From: Mycolicibacterium austroafricanum
GTDB taxonomy: Bacteria > Actinomycetota > Actinomycetes > Mycobacteriales > Mycobacteriaceae
Assembly: GCF_902705885.1 (NCBI RefSeq)
Contig: NZ_CACSIP010000038.1
Coordinates: forward strand, 474 to 57,919
Length of the DNA: 57,446 bases
Reading direction: 5' to 3'
Shown piece by piece: positions 50,411-57,446 of the stretch. The stretch's first letter is position 1. Every line of letters starts with the position of its first letter. The notes under the pieces are model-generated. The model saw nothing but the letters and a program-made list of their open reading frames with translations. It searched no databases and was not told the DNA's origin. Both the position numbers and the translations under genes were made by a program.

Positions 50411-50445
50411 AGTGGCGCTCACCCGACAGGGTGGGCGCCACTTTC
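50411..50445 (+). terminator. Intrinsic terminator after tuf
   Basis: A 14-bp stem (50411-50424 with 50429-50442, one G-T pair), loop GACA, followed by TTC. It lies upstream of the cutinase start and rules out the upstream extension of that gene to 50412. Confidence 0.8.
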
Positions 50446-50540
50446 GTGTGCGGCCGACACGCTGTAACGGCCGCGACCGGTCCGCCGATGTACCGGTCAA
50501 CGGCCGCAGAGGGGTCGGCCGCCGATTGATCGAGGGTATT

Positions 50541-51374
50541 TTGGTTCGTCGTTTCGCATCGTTGGTCAGCGCCGCCGTCATCGGTGGCGCTGCCTTCGCT
50601 TCCCTGACCATGGCCACCGCGCAGGCGCAGCCCGCCTGCCCCGACGTCCACCTGATCGGCGCCGCCGGTTCCGGTGAGCGTGACGGTGCGCTTCTCGCGG
50701 CTGATGCCGGGATGGGCCGGGTGGTCCACAAGTCCTTCAACGATCTGCAGACGCTGCTGGCGCGTGACGGTCGCACGATCACCGCCGAGGCCGTCGAGTA
50801 CCCGGCCACCGCGGTGCCGCTGGACGGCGGCATCCTTGACTGGGCCGGCTTCATGGGCAGCGTCGACACCGGCGCTGCCGCGCTCGGCCAGCAGTACGCG
50901 GCGTTCGTCGCGCAGTGCCCCACCACCAAGGTGGTGCTCGCCGGCTACTCGCAGGGCGCGATGGTGGTGCACCGCAACCTGCACGCGCTCGACGCCAGCC
51001 CGAACCTGGCCGCGGCGTTGCTGATCGCCGACGGTGACCGGCTGCCGCAGGATCCCACCCTGAACCTGGGTACGGTCACCGCAGTCCCCGGTGCCGGTAA
51101 GGGCGTCGCTCAGGACTGGCCGATCCTGGCCCGCGCTCCGGCCCCGCTGCCCGTCTCGATCGGCAGCCGCACGATCAGCGTCTGCGACGTCGGCGACGCC
51201 GTCTGCGACTACGATCCCGACGCCGAAGACGTCCCGTCCGCGGCGGTGAATGTGCACACCAGCTACGCCCGCTCGTCGTCCGGCACCTCGTGGACCCGGC
51301 CGTTGTACCAGCTGCTCGGTCCGGCGCCGACCGACAACCAGATCGCCAATCCCCGGGTGGTCGCCGCCGGTTGA
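50541..51374 (+). CDS. Cutinase-family secreted hydrolase
   Basis: 277 residues from TTG 50541 (LVRRFASLVSAAVIGG); the only strong upstream feature is GAGGG at 50532-50536, and longer starts overlap the tuf terminator. Signal peptide with hydrophobic SLVSAAVIGGAAFASL and cleavage near AQAQP. Cutinase motifs are CPDVHLIGAAGSGER, nucleophile elbow AGYSQGAMVVH, CDVGDAVCDYDP with the acid, and VHTSYA with His. Cys pairs as in the family. Mycobacterial Cutinase-like proteins hydrolyse lipid esters outside the cell. The start is the main uncertainty. Confidence 0.85.
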   Translation: MVRRFASLVSAAVIGGAAFASLTMATAQAQPACPDVHLIGAAGSGERDGALLAADAGMGRVVHKSFNDLQTLLARDGRTITAEAVEYPATAVPLDGGILDWAGFMGSVDTGAAALGQQYAAFVAQCPTTKVVLAGYSQGAMVVHRNLHALDASPNLAAALLIADGDRLPQDPTLNLGTVTAVPGAGKGVAQDWPILARAPAPLPVSIGSRTISVCDVGDAVCDYDPDAEDVPSAAVNVHTSYARSSSGTSWTRPLYQLLGPAPTDNQIANPRVVAAG

Positions 51375-51421
51375 TGCCCGGTTAGCTCGCTGGGGCCGCC
51401 GTCTCTGGCGATAATCTGGGC

Positions 51422-52261
51422 ATGTCCACATTCTGGCGCTATGTCCGGGTGCAGCTGCTGGTCCTGTTGTGCGGCATCGTCGGCCCGATCTTTCTGGTCA
51501 TCTATTTCGTCGCGGGCGCCGACCCGATGCTCGAGTGGATGTTCTGGACAGGGTTGCTGATCACCGCCGTCGACGTGTTGATCGCGCTGGCGATCACCGG
51601 GTTCGGCTCCAGGTCGGCTGCCAAGACCCAGCAGCTGGAGGCGTCCGGGGTGCTGGCATTGGCTCAGGTCACCGGCATCCACGAGACCAACACCCGGATC
51701 AACGACCGGCCTCTGGTCAAGCTCGACCTGCAGATCTCCGGACCCGGCATCACGCCGTTTGCCACCCAGGACCAGGTGATCGCGTCGGTGTCGCGACTGC
51801 CGATGATCACCAGCCGCAAATTGGTCGCGCTGGTGGATCCGGCCACCAGCGAATACCAGATCGATTGGCAGCGGAGCGCTTTGGTGGCCGGGCTGATGCC
51901 GGCGACGTTCAGCGTCTCGCAGCAGGACGGGCTGGACGGCCGGACCTACGATCTGACCGGCCAGACCGAGCCGCTGATGCAGATCCTGCAGGTCCTCAAG
52001 GCGAACGGCATCAGTATGGACCAGATGATCGACCTACGGTCGAATCCGGCAGCGCGACAACAGGTGCAAGCCATCGTGCGGCACGCGGCGGCGCAACAGA
52101 CGCTGCCGCCTCCGCCGGTGCCGACCGGTGCTTCCTACAGTGCGCCGGAAGACGCCACGCCGTCCCAGCGCCTCGAGCAGCTCGAGACGCTGCGGGCCAC
52201 CGGCGCGATCACCGAGGACGAGTACACCGCCAAACGCCGGGAGATCATCTCGGAACTCTAG
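51422..52261 (+). CDS. SHOCT-domain membrane protein
   Basis: 279 residues from ATG 51422. Two N-terminal membrane segments: VQLLVLLCGIVGPIFLVIYF and MFWTGLLITAVDVLIALAI. A soluble middle region of unknown fold follows. A Pro-rich linker leads to the C-terminal SHOCT motif (LEQLETLRATGAITEDEYTAKR), a short helical domain often found in proteins attached to membranes. No enzymatic motif is seen. Its TAG stop is immediately followed by the KstR-type operator of the next gene. Confidence 0.75.
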   Translation: MSTFWRYVRVQLLVLLCGIVGPIFLVIYFVAGADPMLEWMFWTGLLITAVDVLIALAITGFGSRSAAKTQQLEASGVLALAQVTGIHETNTRINDRPLVKLDLQISGPGITPFATQDQVIASVSRLPMITSRKLVALVDPATSEYQIDWQRSALVAGLMPATFSVSQQDGLDGRTYDLTGQTEPLMQILQVLKANGISMDQMIDLRSNPAARQQVQAIVRHAAAQQTLPPPPVPTGASYSAPEDATPSQRLEQLETLRATGAITEDEYTAKRREIISEL

Positions 52262-52275
52262 TAGAACGCGTTCTA
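52262..52275. promoter_or_regulatory. KstR-type operator (perfect palindrome)
   Basis: TAGAACGCGTTCTA is a perfect 14-bp palindrome matching the KstR consensus TnnAACnnGTTnnA at every defined base. It lies 50 bp before the SDR start and one base after the SHOCT stop codon, so it is well placed to control the dehydrogenase. Confidence 0.8.
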
Positions 52276-52324
52276 GTTCTGCTGTTAGCCTGATGCTGCC
52301 TCGTGGGCAACGAAGGGAGCGGTC

Positions 52325-53176
52325 GTGTCAGCTGGTGCAGCCCTGGAAGGTCGCGTCGCCTTCATCACCGGAGCGGCGCGTGGTCAGGGACGCGCGCATG
52401 CCGTCCGGCTGGCCAACGACGGCGCCGACATCATCGCGATCGACGTGTGTGGTCCGGTGTCGCCGACGGTCACCTACCCGATGCCCACCTCCGAGGATCT
52501 GGCCGAGACGGTGCGATTGGTCGAAGCCACCGGCCGCAAGGTGCTCGCCCGCGAGGTCGACATCCGCGACCTGGCCGCATTGCAGCAGGTGGTCGCCGAC
52601 GGCGTCGAACAGTTCGGCCGTCTGGACATCGTCGTCGCGAACGCCGGCATTCTCAGCTGGGGCCGGATGTTCGAGATGTCCGAGGAGCAGTGGGACAGCG
52701 TCATCGACGTCAACCTCAACGGAACCTGGCGCACCATCCGGGCAGCGGTTCCGGCGATGATCGAGGCGGGCAACGGTGGCTCCATCATCATCGTCAGTTC
52801 GTCGGCGGGCACCAAGGCCACTCCGGGCAACGGACACTACTCGGCCTCCAAGCACGGTCTGGTGGCGATCACCAATGCGTTGGCGATCGAGGTGGGCGAG
52901 TTCGGGATCCGGGTCAATTCGATCCACCCGTACTCGATCGACACGCCGATGGTCGAGCCGGACGCCATGATGGAGATCTTCGGGAAGTACCCGGCTTTCT
53001 TGCACAGCTTCTCCCCGATGCCGTATCAGCCCGTGCATCACCAGGGCAAGAAAGGCCTCAAGGAATTCATGACGCCCGAAGAGGTTTCGGACGTGGTGTC
53101 CTGGCTGGCCGGTGACGGGTCGGCGACCATCTCGGGTTCCCAGATCGCCGTCGACCGCGGAACCGCCAAGTACTAG
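52325..53176 (+). CDS. Mycofactocin-coupled-type SDR oxidoreductase (Rv0687-like)
   Basis: 283 residues from GTG 52325. Short-chain dehydrogenase with the nucleotide motif GAARGQGRAHAV. That motif marks the mycofactocin-associated SDR group, whose NAD is tightly bound and re-oxidised through mycofactocin. The catalytic set is Ser in VSSSAGTKATPG and YSASKHG with Tyr and Lys; NAG is in VANAGIL. Corresponds to Rv0687. The upstream KstR-type operator points to steroid or sterol side-chain or ring oxidation. It is convergent with rocD; both end on the same CTAG. Confidence 0.9.
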   Translation: MSAGAALEGRVAFITGAARGQGRAHAVRLANDGADIIAIDVCGPVSPTVTYPMPTSEDLAETVRLVEATGRKVLAREVDIRDLAALQQVVADGVEQFGRLDIVVANAGILSWGRMFEMSEEQWDSVIDVNLNGTWRTIRAAVPAMIEAGNGGSIIIVSSSAGTKATPGNGHYSASKHGLVAITNALAIEVGEFGIRVNSIHPYSIDTPMVEPDAMMEIFGKYPAFLHSFSPMPYQPVHHQGKKGLKEFMTPEEVSDVVSWLAGDGSATISGSQIAVDRGTAKY

Positions 53177-54438
53177 GCGGTTTCGGCGAGAATTTCGCCC
53201 AGCTGACCGACGGCCCAGTCGATCTCGTCTGCGGTGATCACCAGTGGCGGCGCGAACCGCAGCGTCGATCCGTGGGTGTCCTTCACAAGGATTCCGCGGT
53301 CGGCGAGCCTGAGGCTGATCTGTTTGCCGCTGCCGTGCACCGGATCGATGTCGACGCCGGCCCACAGTCCCTTGCCGCGCACCCCGACCACGCCCTGACC
53401 GATCAGCCCGCGGAGTCTGGCGTGCAGGTGAGCGCCGAGTTCGGTTGATCGGGTTTGGAATTCGCCGCGGCGCAGCATGTCGACCACGGTGCTGCCGATC
53501 GCGGCTGCCAACGGGTTGCCGCCGAACGTCGAACCGTGCTCGCCGGGATGCAGCACTCCGAGGACGTCTCGATCGGCAACCACTGCGGACAGTGGGACGA
53601 CGCCCCCACCGAGCGCCTTGCCCAGAAGGTACACATCGGGCACCACGCCCCAGTGGTCGCAGGCGAACGTCCGCCCGGTGCGTGCCAGCCCGGACTGGAT
53701 CTCGTCGGCGATCAGCAATACGTTGCGCTGCGTGCACAAGGTGCGTACCCGCGGCAGGTAGTCATCGGGTGGGACGATGATGCCTGCTTCTCCCTGGATG
53801 GGTTCGATCAGCACGGCGACGGTGTCGTCGTCGATCGCCGCGGCCATCGCCTCGGCGTACGGATCGTCCGGGCCGAACGGCACGGTACGGAACCCGGGGG
53901 CGTACGGGCCGAAGCCGCGGCGCGCCGTCTCGTCGTCGGAGAAGCTGATGATCGTGGTAGTGCGGCCGTGGAAGTTGTTGCGTGCCACCACAATGTTGGC
54001 GGTGTTCACGCCTTTGACATCGACGCCCCACTTGCGGGCGACCTTGATCCCGCTCTCCACCGCCTCGGCGCCGCTGTTCATCGGCAGCACCATGTCTTTG
54101 CCGCACAATTCGGCCAGGGCGGCGCAGAACGGCGCGAGCCGGTCGGAGTGGAATGCGCGGCTCACCAGCGTGACGGTGTCGAGTTGTGCATGCGCGGTCG
54201 CCGTCACCTCCGGGTTGCGGTGGCCGAAGTTCACCGCCGAGTACGCGGCCAGACAATCGAGATAGCGACGTCCCTCCAGGTCGGTGATCCAGGCGCCCTC
54301 GGCGCCGGCGGCGACCACGGGCAGCGGCGAGTAGTTGTGCGCGACGTGGCGGTGGTCCAGGTCGATGGTGGCGTCGGTGGCGTCCGTGGTCATGGTCTCC
54401 ACGGTAGAACTGTCGCGGCCCGCGACGGCGATCGTCAT
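53173..54438 (-). CDS. rocD: Ornithine aminotransferase
   Basis: 421 residues from ATG 54438, where GGAGGTACACCC gives a strong RBS; the stop of the upstream gene overlaps by ATGA. PLP enzyme converting ornithine and 2-oxoglutarate to glutamate semialdehyde. Motifs are NSGAEAVESGIKVARKW, ARNNFHGRT, LIEPIQGEAGI, ADEIQSGLARTG and the PLP Lys in LLGKALGGG. In M. tuberculosis the homologous gene is split (rocD1/rocD2); here it is intact. It shares its stop with the SDR gene. Operon with the DDAH-type hydrolase, under a divergent Lrp regulator. Confidence 0.94.
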   Translation of the reverse strand: MTIAVAGRDSSTVETMTTDATDATIDLDHRHVAHNYSPLPVVAAGAEGAWITDLEGRRYLDCLAAYSAVNFGHRNPEVTATAHAQLDTVTLVSRAFHSDRLAPFCAALAELCGKDMVLPMNSGAEAVESGIKVARKWGVDVKGVNTANIVVARNNFHGRTTTIISFSDDETARRGFGPYAPGFRTVPFGPDDPYAEAMAAAIDDDTVAVLIEPIQGEAGIIVPPDDYLPRVRTLCTQRNVLLIADEIQSGLARTGRTFACDHWGVVPDVYLLGKALGGGVVPLSAVVADRDVLGVLHPGEHGSTFGGNPLAAAIGSTVVDMLRRGEFQTRSTELGAHLHARLRGLIGQGVVGVRGKGLWAGVDIDPVHGSGKQISLRLADRGILVKDTHGSTLRFAPPLVITADEIDWAVGQLGEILAETA

Positions 54439-55295
54439 GGGTGTACCTCCAGTGTGCAGCATTTGACCGATCCGCCGCCCTTGAGCAGCTCGGACAGGTC
54501 GACCCCCACGGGGCGGAAGCCCGCTTGCCGCAGTTGTTCGGCGAAGCCCGTTGCAGCAGAAGGTAATACGACGTTGAGGCCGTCGGAGACGACGTTGAGG
54601 CCCAGAACGTAGGCGTCGCCGCTGGCGACTTCGATGGCGTCGGGGAACAGCCGGGACAGCGTCGCGCGGGAATGCTCGGTGAACGCCGGCGGGTAGTAGG
54701 CGATGGTGTTGTCGTCCAGGACGGCCAGCGCGGTGTCGAGGTGGTAGAAGCGTGGGTCGACGAGTTCCAGTCCGACGACCGGCATCCCGACGTGTTCGGC
54801 GATCTCCTCGTGGGCTCGCCGGTCGGTGCGAAAACCGTAGCCGGCCAGAATGACCGGGCCGACCACCAGAAGATCCCCCTGGCCCTCGTTGACGTGGCGG
54901 GTCTCGGCGGCCGGGTAACCGTGGCCCGCCATCCACTCGGCGTACGCGACGGATTCTCCGCGGCGCTCGGCGTGGGTGAAGCGGGCCACCACGGCTTTGC
55001 CGTTGACGATCAACCCGCCGTTGGCTGCATAGACCATGTCCGGTAACCCCGGCACGGGATCCACGAGGTCAACGCTGTGGCCGAGCTCGGTGTAGGTCCG
55101 ACGCAGCGCCCGCCACTGATCCATCGCACGCCCCGTGTCCACCGGCGCGGAGGTGTCCATCCACGGGTTGATCGAGTATTCGACGGTGAAGTACTCCGGC
55201 GGGGTCATCAGGTACCGGCGCGGTCGGGCCGTCCGGCGGTGGGCGGACTCGGTGACGGGCGCCCTGACGACTGCCGCGACATCGGTTGGTGTCAT
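54435..55295 (-). CDS. Dimethylargininase/arginine-deiminase-type hydrolase (Rv2323c-like)
   Basis: 286 residues from ATG 55295. The guanidino-modifying fold of DDAH/ADI: GQGDLLVVG with the Glu/Asp pair, DPRFYHLDTALAVLDD with the catalytic His, and KCCTLEVHP with the Cys near the C-terminus. It probably makes citrulline or ornithine from arginine or a methylated arginine, feeding rocD. Corresponds to Rv2323c beside rocD in M. tuberculosis. TATCGT on the minus strand (plus 55302-55307) ends six bases before the ATG, so the start is probably leaderless. Overlaps rocD by 4 bp. Confidence 0.88.
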   Translation of the reverse strand: MTPTDVAAVVRAPVTESAHRRTARPRRYLMTPPEYFTVEYSINPWMDTSAPVDTGRAMDQWRALRRTYTELGHSVDLVDPVPGLPDMVYAANGGLIVNGKAVVARFTHAERRGESVAYAEWMAGHGYPAAETRHVNEGQGDLLVVGPVILAGYGFRTDRRAHEEIAEHVGMPVVGLELVDPRFYHLDTALAVLDDNTIAYYPPAFTEHSRATLSRLFPDAIEVASGDAYVLGLNVVSDGLNVVLPSAATGFAEQLRQAGFRPVGVDLSELLKGGGSVKCCTLEVHP

Positions 55296-55320
55296 GAATC
55301 AACGATATGGATGGCTCTTG

Positions 55321-55346
55321 ACGCAATCAATCAACACCTATTGCGT
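55321..55346. promoter_or_regulatory. Putative Lrp operator in rocD-DDAH / lrp divergent region
   Basis: ACGCAAT (55321-55327) and ATTGCGT (55340-55346) form a perfect inverted repeat with a 12-bp spacer, midway between the two divergent promoters. An Lrp-type autoregulated site is the simplest reading. Confidence 0.6.
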
Positions 55347-55362
55347 GTCTAGCCACTGTTCA

Positions 55363-55390
55363 TTGTGCCAGAGAGCGGATTGTGTATGTT
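55363..55390 (+). promoter_or_regulatory. Promoter of Lrp/AsnC regulator gene
   Basis: TTGTGC (55363-55368) and TATGTT (55385-55390), spacing 16 bp, giving a start near 55396. The RBS AGGAGGAACC lies between that and the GTG at 55409. Confidence 0.6.
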
Positions 55391-55408
55391 TGTTGCGCAG
55401 GAGGAACC

Positions 55409-55855
55409 GTGGACCGTCTGGACGAGATCGACGAGCGCATTCTGACCGAATTGGCCGAGCATGCGCGGGCGACGTTCGCCGAGATCGGGCAGCGGGTGAA
55501 TCTGTCGGCACCAGCAGTCAAGCGGCGGGTGGACAGGATGCTCGACAGCGGCGTGATCCGGGGATTCACCACCGTCATCGATCGCAATGCGCTGGGCTGG
55601 ACGACCGAGGCTTATGTCCAGGTGTACTGCCACGGCACGATCGCGCCTGATGAGCTGCGTGCGGCGTGGCAGGACATCCCGGAGGTGGTGAGTGCGGCCA
55701 CGGTGACCGGAACGTCTGACGCGGTGCTGCATGTGCTCGCCCGCGACATGCGTCACCTCGAGGAGGCCCTCGAACGGATCCGCGCTTCCGCCGACATCGA
55801 GCGCAGCGAGAGCATCGTGGTGCTGTCCAACCTCATCGACCGGGCACCTGGCTGA
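55409..55855 (+). CDS. Lrp/AsnC family regulator (Rv2324-like)
   Basis: 148 residues from GTG 55409, chosen for the AGGAGGAACC just before it; a frame from 55382 begins before the transcription start. N-terminal HTH: LDEIDERILTELAEHARATF, then RVNLSAPAVKRRVDRMLDSGVIRGFTTVI (in parts). C-terminal RAM ligand domain. It is divergent from the ornithine/arginine genes with an inverted repeat between them. By family precedent it is an amino-acid-responsive activator of rocD, as Rv2324 is placed in M. tuberculosis. Confidence 0.9.
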   Translation: MDRLDEIDERILTELAEHARATFAEIGQRVNLSAPAVKRRVDRMLDSGVIRGFTTVIDRNALGWTTEAYVQVYCHGTIAPDELRAAWQDIPEVVSAATVTGTSDAVLHVLARDMRHLEEALERIRASADIERSESIVVLSNLIDRAPG

Positions 55856-55925
55856 CGGCCGTTCCACGACGCCGAACCTGTGGGGTGGCGCACACCGGTG
55901 CGACTCGATCGTGTAGAACACCCAA

Positions 55926-57101
55926 GTGACCACATCTGGAGGCATCGTGATCGTCGGCGGTGGGCTGGCCGCTGCCCGCACGGCCGAGCAACTGCGTCGT
56001 TCCGAGTACGCCGGAGCCATCACGATCGTCAGCGATGAGGAGCATCTGCCCTACGATCGGCCGCCGCTGTCGAAAGAGGTGCTGCGCTCGGAGACCGACG
56101 ACGTCACCCTGAAGCCGGCCGAGTTCTACACCGAAAAAGACATCACGGTGTTGCTCGGTAACGGGGCCAGGTCGCTGGACACCGCGGCCCAGACCCTGAC
56201 CCTTGCCGACGGCAGCGAGCTGGGCTACGACGAGTTGATCATCGCGACGGGTCTGGTGCCCAAACGCATTTCGTCGTTTCCGGATCTCGAGGGCATCTTC
56301 GTTTTGCGTTCGATGGACGAGAGCCTCGCACTGCGTCGGGCTGCGGGGGAGGCCCGCCGCGCGGTGGTGATCGGCGCGGGTTTCATCGGTTGCGAGGTGG
56401 CCGCCAGCATGCGCGGCCTCGGAGTGGACGTGGTGCTGGTAGAGCCGCAGCCGGCGCCACTGGCGTCGGTGCTGGGCGAGCAGATCGGCGGCCTGGTCAC
56501 CCGGCTGCACCAGGCCGAGGGCGTGGATGTGCGCTGCGGCGTGGGTGTCACCGAGGTCTCCGGTGAGGGTCGGGTGCAGAAAGTCACCCTCGGAGACAAC
56601 ACCGAACTCGATGCCGACCTCGTGGTCGTCGGCATCGGTTCCCGGCCGGCGACCGAGTGGCTCGACGGCAGCGGGATCGCGGTCGACAACGGCGTGGTCT
56701 GTGACGACGCGGGCCGCGCGAGTGCCCCCCACGTCTGGGCCATCGGGGACGTCGCGTCCTGGCGTGACACCGTGGGAGGCCAAGTGCGCGTAGAACATTG
56801 GAGTAATGTCGCCGACCAGGCCCGGGCGCTGGTGCCTGCCCTGCTCGGGCAGGATGCGCCCGCCGCCGTGTCGGTCCCGTACTTCTGGAGCGACCAGTAC
56901 GACGTCAAGATCCAATGTCTGGGTGAGCCCGAGGCCACCGATACCGTGCACATCGTCGAGGACGACGGTCGCAAGTTCCTGGCGTACTACGAGCGCGACG
57001 GCGCTGTGGTCGGCGTCGTCGGGGGCGGGATGCCGGGCAAGGTCATGAAGGCGCGTTCGAAGATCGCCGCGGGAGCACCGATCGCCGACGTTCTGGGGTA
57101 G
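55926..57101 (+). CDS. FAD-dependent ferredoxin reductase (Rv0688-like)
   Basis: 391 residues from GTG 55926. TAGAAC (55914-55919) ends six bases before it, so the start is probably leaderless. FAD motif VIVGGGLAAARTAEQLR, NAD-binding VVIGAGFIGCEVA, and the second FAD motif AIGDVASW. Typical of reductases that pass electrons from NAD(P)H to ferredoxin for cytochrome P450 or Rieske systems. No ferredoxin or P450 lies within the window. It corresponds to Rv0688, which in M. tuberculosis directly follows the SDR gene; here the ornithine block has come between. Confidence 0.93.
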   Translation: MTTSGGIVIVGGGLAAARTAEQLRRSEYAGAITIVSDEEHLPYDRPPLSKEVLRSETDDVTLKPAEFYTEKDITVLLGNGARSLDTAAQTLTLADGSELGYDELIIATGLVPKRISSFPDLEGIFVLRSMDESLALRRAAGEARRAVVIGAGFIGCEVAASMRGLGVDVVLVEPQPAPLASVLGEQIGGLVTRLHQAEGVDVRCGVGVTEVSGEGRVQKVTLGDNTELDADLVVVGIGSRPATEWLDGSGIAVDNGVVCDDAGRASAPHVWAIGDVASWRDTVGGQVRVEHWSNVADQARALVPALLGQDAPAAVSVPYFWSDQYDVKIQCLGEPEATDTVHIVEDDGRKFLAYYERDGAVVGVVGGGMPGKVMKARSKIAAGAPIADVLG

Positions 57102-57302
57102 CGCCCGGAACACCGACGCCGAGTGTCGGTGGAGCTTCCGTGCAGGCATCCCCCAGTCGGCGCAGCAAGGATCCGGCGGGTCTTCTCGTCGGAGAGGGCC
57201 TTGGTGTGTGTCGTGATCGAGCCACATCCACAACCTTCCAGCCGTAGCCGCGGTTATCCACAAGTCGCGACCTTGCCAGGAGCCGATGTCGGTGGCTGGC
57301 CG

Positions 57303-57308
57303 TAGAAT
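57303..57308 (+). promoter_or_regulatory. -10 element of DUF222/HNH-family gene (leaderless start)
   Basis: TAGAAT ends seven bases before the ATG at 57316, so transcription should begin at or next to the start codon. No good -35 is visible. Confidence 0.5.
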
Positions 57309-57315
57309 CGCACGT

Positions 57316-57446
57316 ATGTTCGACTCGCTGTTCGCTGGTGTGGCTGATGACGCGTTGGTGGGTGTGGTCGAGCGGTTGGCGCGGGAGGAAGCGCAGGTGG
57401 CGGCGCGGCGGTTGGCGGCGATCGCGGAGTTGGTGGTCCGCACGGT
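57316..57446 (+). CDS. DUF222/HNH-endonuclease (13E12-family) protein, N-terminus only
   Basis: 43 codons from ATG 57316 to the window edge: MFDSLFAGVADDALVG, then ERLAREEAQVAARRLAAIAEL. This is the typical start of the 13E12 repeat family (DUF222 domain followed by a C-terminal HNH motif), a multicopy actinobacterial family linked to mobile DNA. The HNH part is outside the window, so an intact nuclease cannot be confirmed. The 214-bp gap before it holds no other gene. Confidence 0.7.
   Translation, partial: MFDSLFAGVADDALVGVVERLAREEAQVAARRLAAIAELVVRT

Noticed and set aside
50412..50540. N-terminal extension of the cutinase frame to 50412
   Set aside because: It would overlap the tuf terminator and displace the signal peptide; the TTG at 50541 fits better.

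Overview
The window is about 57 kb of high-GC chromosome from a fast-growing mycobacterium (Mycolicibacterium-like). It carries the mycobacterial ribosomal/transcription super-locus in the order tRNA-Thr, tRNA-Met, rpmG, hadABC, tRNA-Trp, secE, nusG, rplK, rplA, mycolate methyltransferases, lipG, ABC1 kinase, alpha-mannosidase, ROK kinase, rplJ, rplL, mkl, rpoB, rpoC, nfo, aidB/fadE8, echA4, echA5, rpsL, rpsG, fusA, tuf. This parallels the M. tuberculosis Rv0634-Rv0688 order, but with several accessory blocks. GTG starts are frequent and RBS use is mixed with probable leaderless starts.

Layout. 1-5.5 kb: a partial metallo-beta-lactamase-fold hydrolase, two tRNAs, L33, the FAS-II dehydratase genes hadABC, tRNA-Trp, then secE-nusG-rplK-rplA ending at a strong terminator. 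5.9-10.3 kb (minus strand): ABC1 kinase, lipG and two mycolic acid methyltransferases. 10.4-15.5 kb: an accessory block absent from the M. tuberculosis order, with an MpaB-type oxygenase and divergent TetR regulator bracketed by two copies of a 63-bp palindromic element, a small exported protein, two DinB proteins, a DUF2243 membrane protein and a WYL regulator. 15.6-21.3 kb: GH38 alpha-mannosidase, an unrecognised protein and a ROK sugar kinase in one overlapping operon. 21.4-23.8 kb: rplJL with a structured leader, and mkl (the Mce ATPase).

24.2-28.1 kb holds two tandem paralogous genes for exported alpha/beta hydrolases whose N-terminal halves contain acidic tandem repeats. They share promoter-like sequence and are the most unusual genes here. 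28.1-35.9 kb: rpoBC with wild-type residues at the main rifampicin sites. 35.9-37.0 kb: an AbiEi/DUF559-type gene bracketed by two copies of a second long hairpin element. 37.0-45.7 kb: nfo, a PAP2-type membrane protein, the aidB-echA4-paaX-echA5 operon, small DUF3060 and DUF3558 envelope proteins, and a TetR regulator. 45.8-50.4 kb: rpsL-rpsG-fusA-tuf. 50.5-57.4 kb: a cutinase, a SHOCT protein, an SDR dehydrogenase behind a perfect KstR-type operator, an arginine/ornithine block (rocD, a DDAH-type hydrolase, divergent Lrp regulator), a ferredoxin reductase, and the start of a DUF222/13E12-family gene cut by the right edge.

The core genes build ribosomes, RNA polymerase, the Sec translocon and mycolic acids. 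The accessory genes mostly concern the envelope, lipids and sterols, or are small regulated enzymes. No CRISPR array, transposase or prophage was seen.
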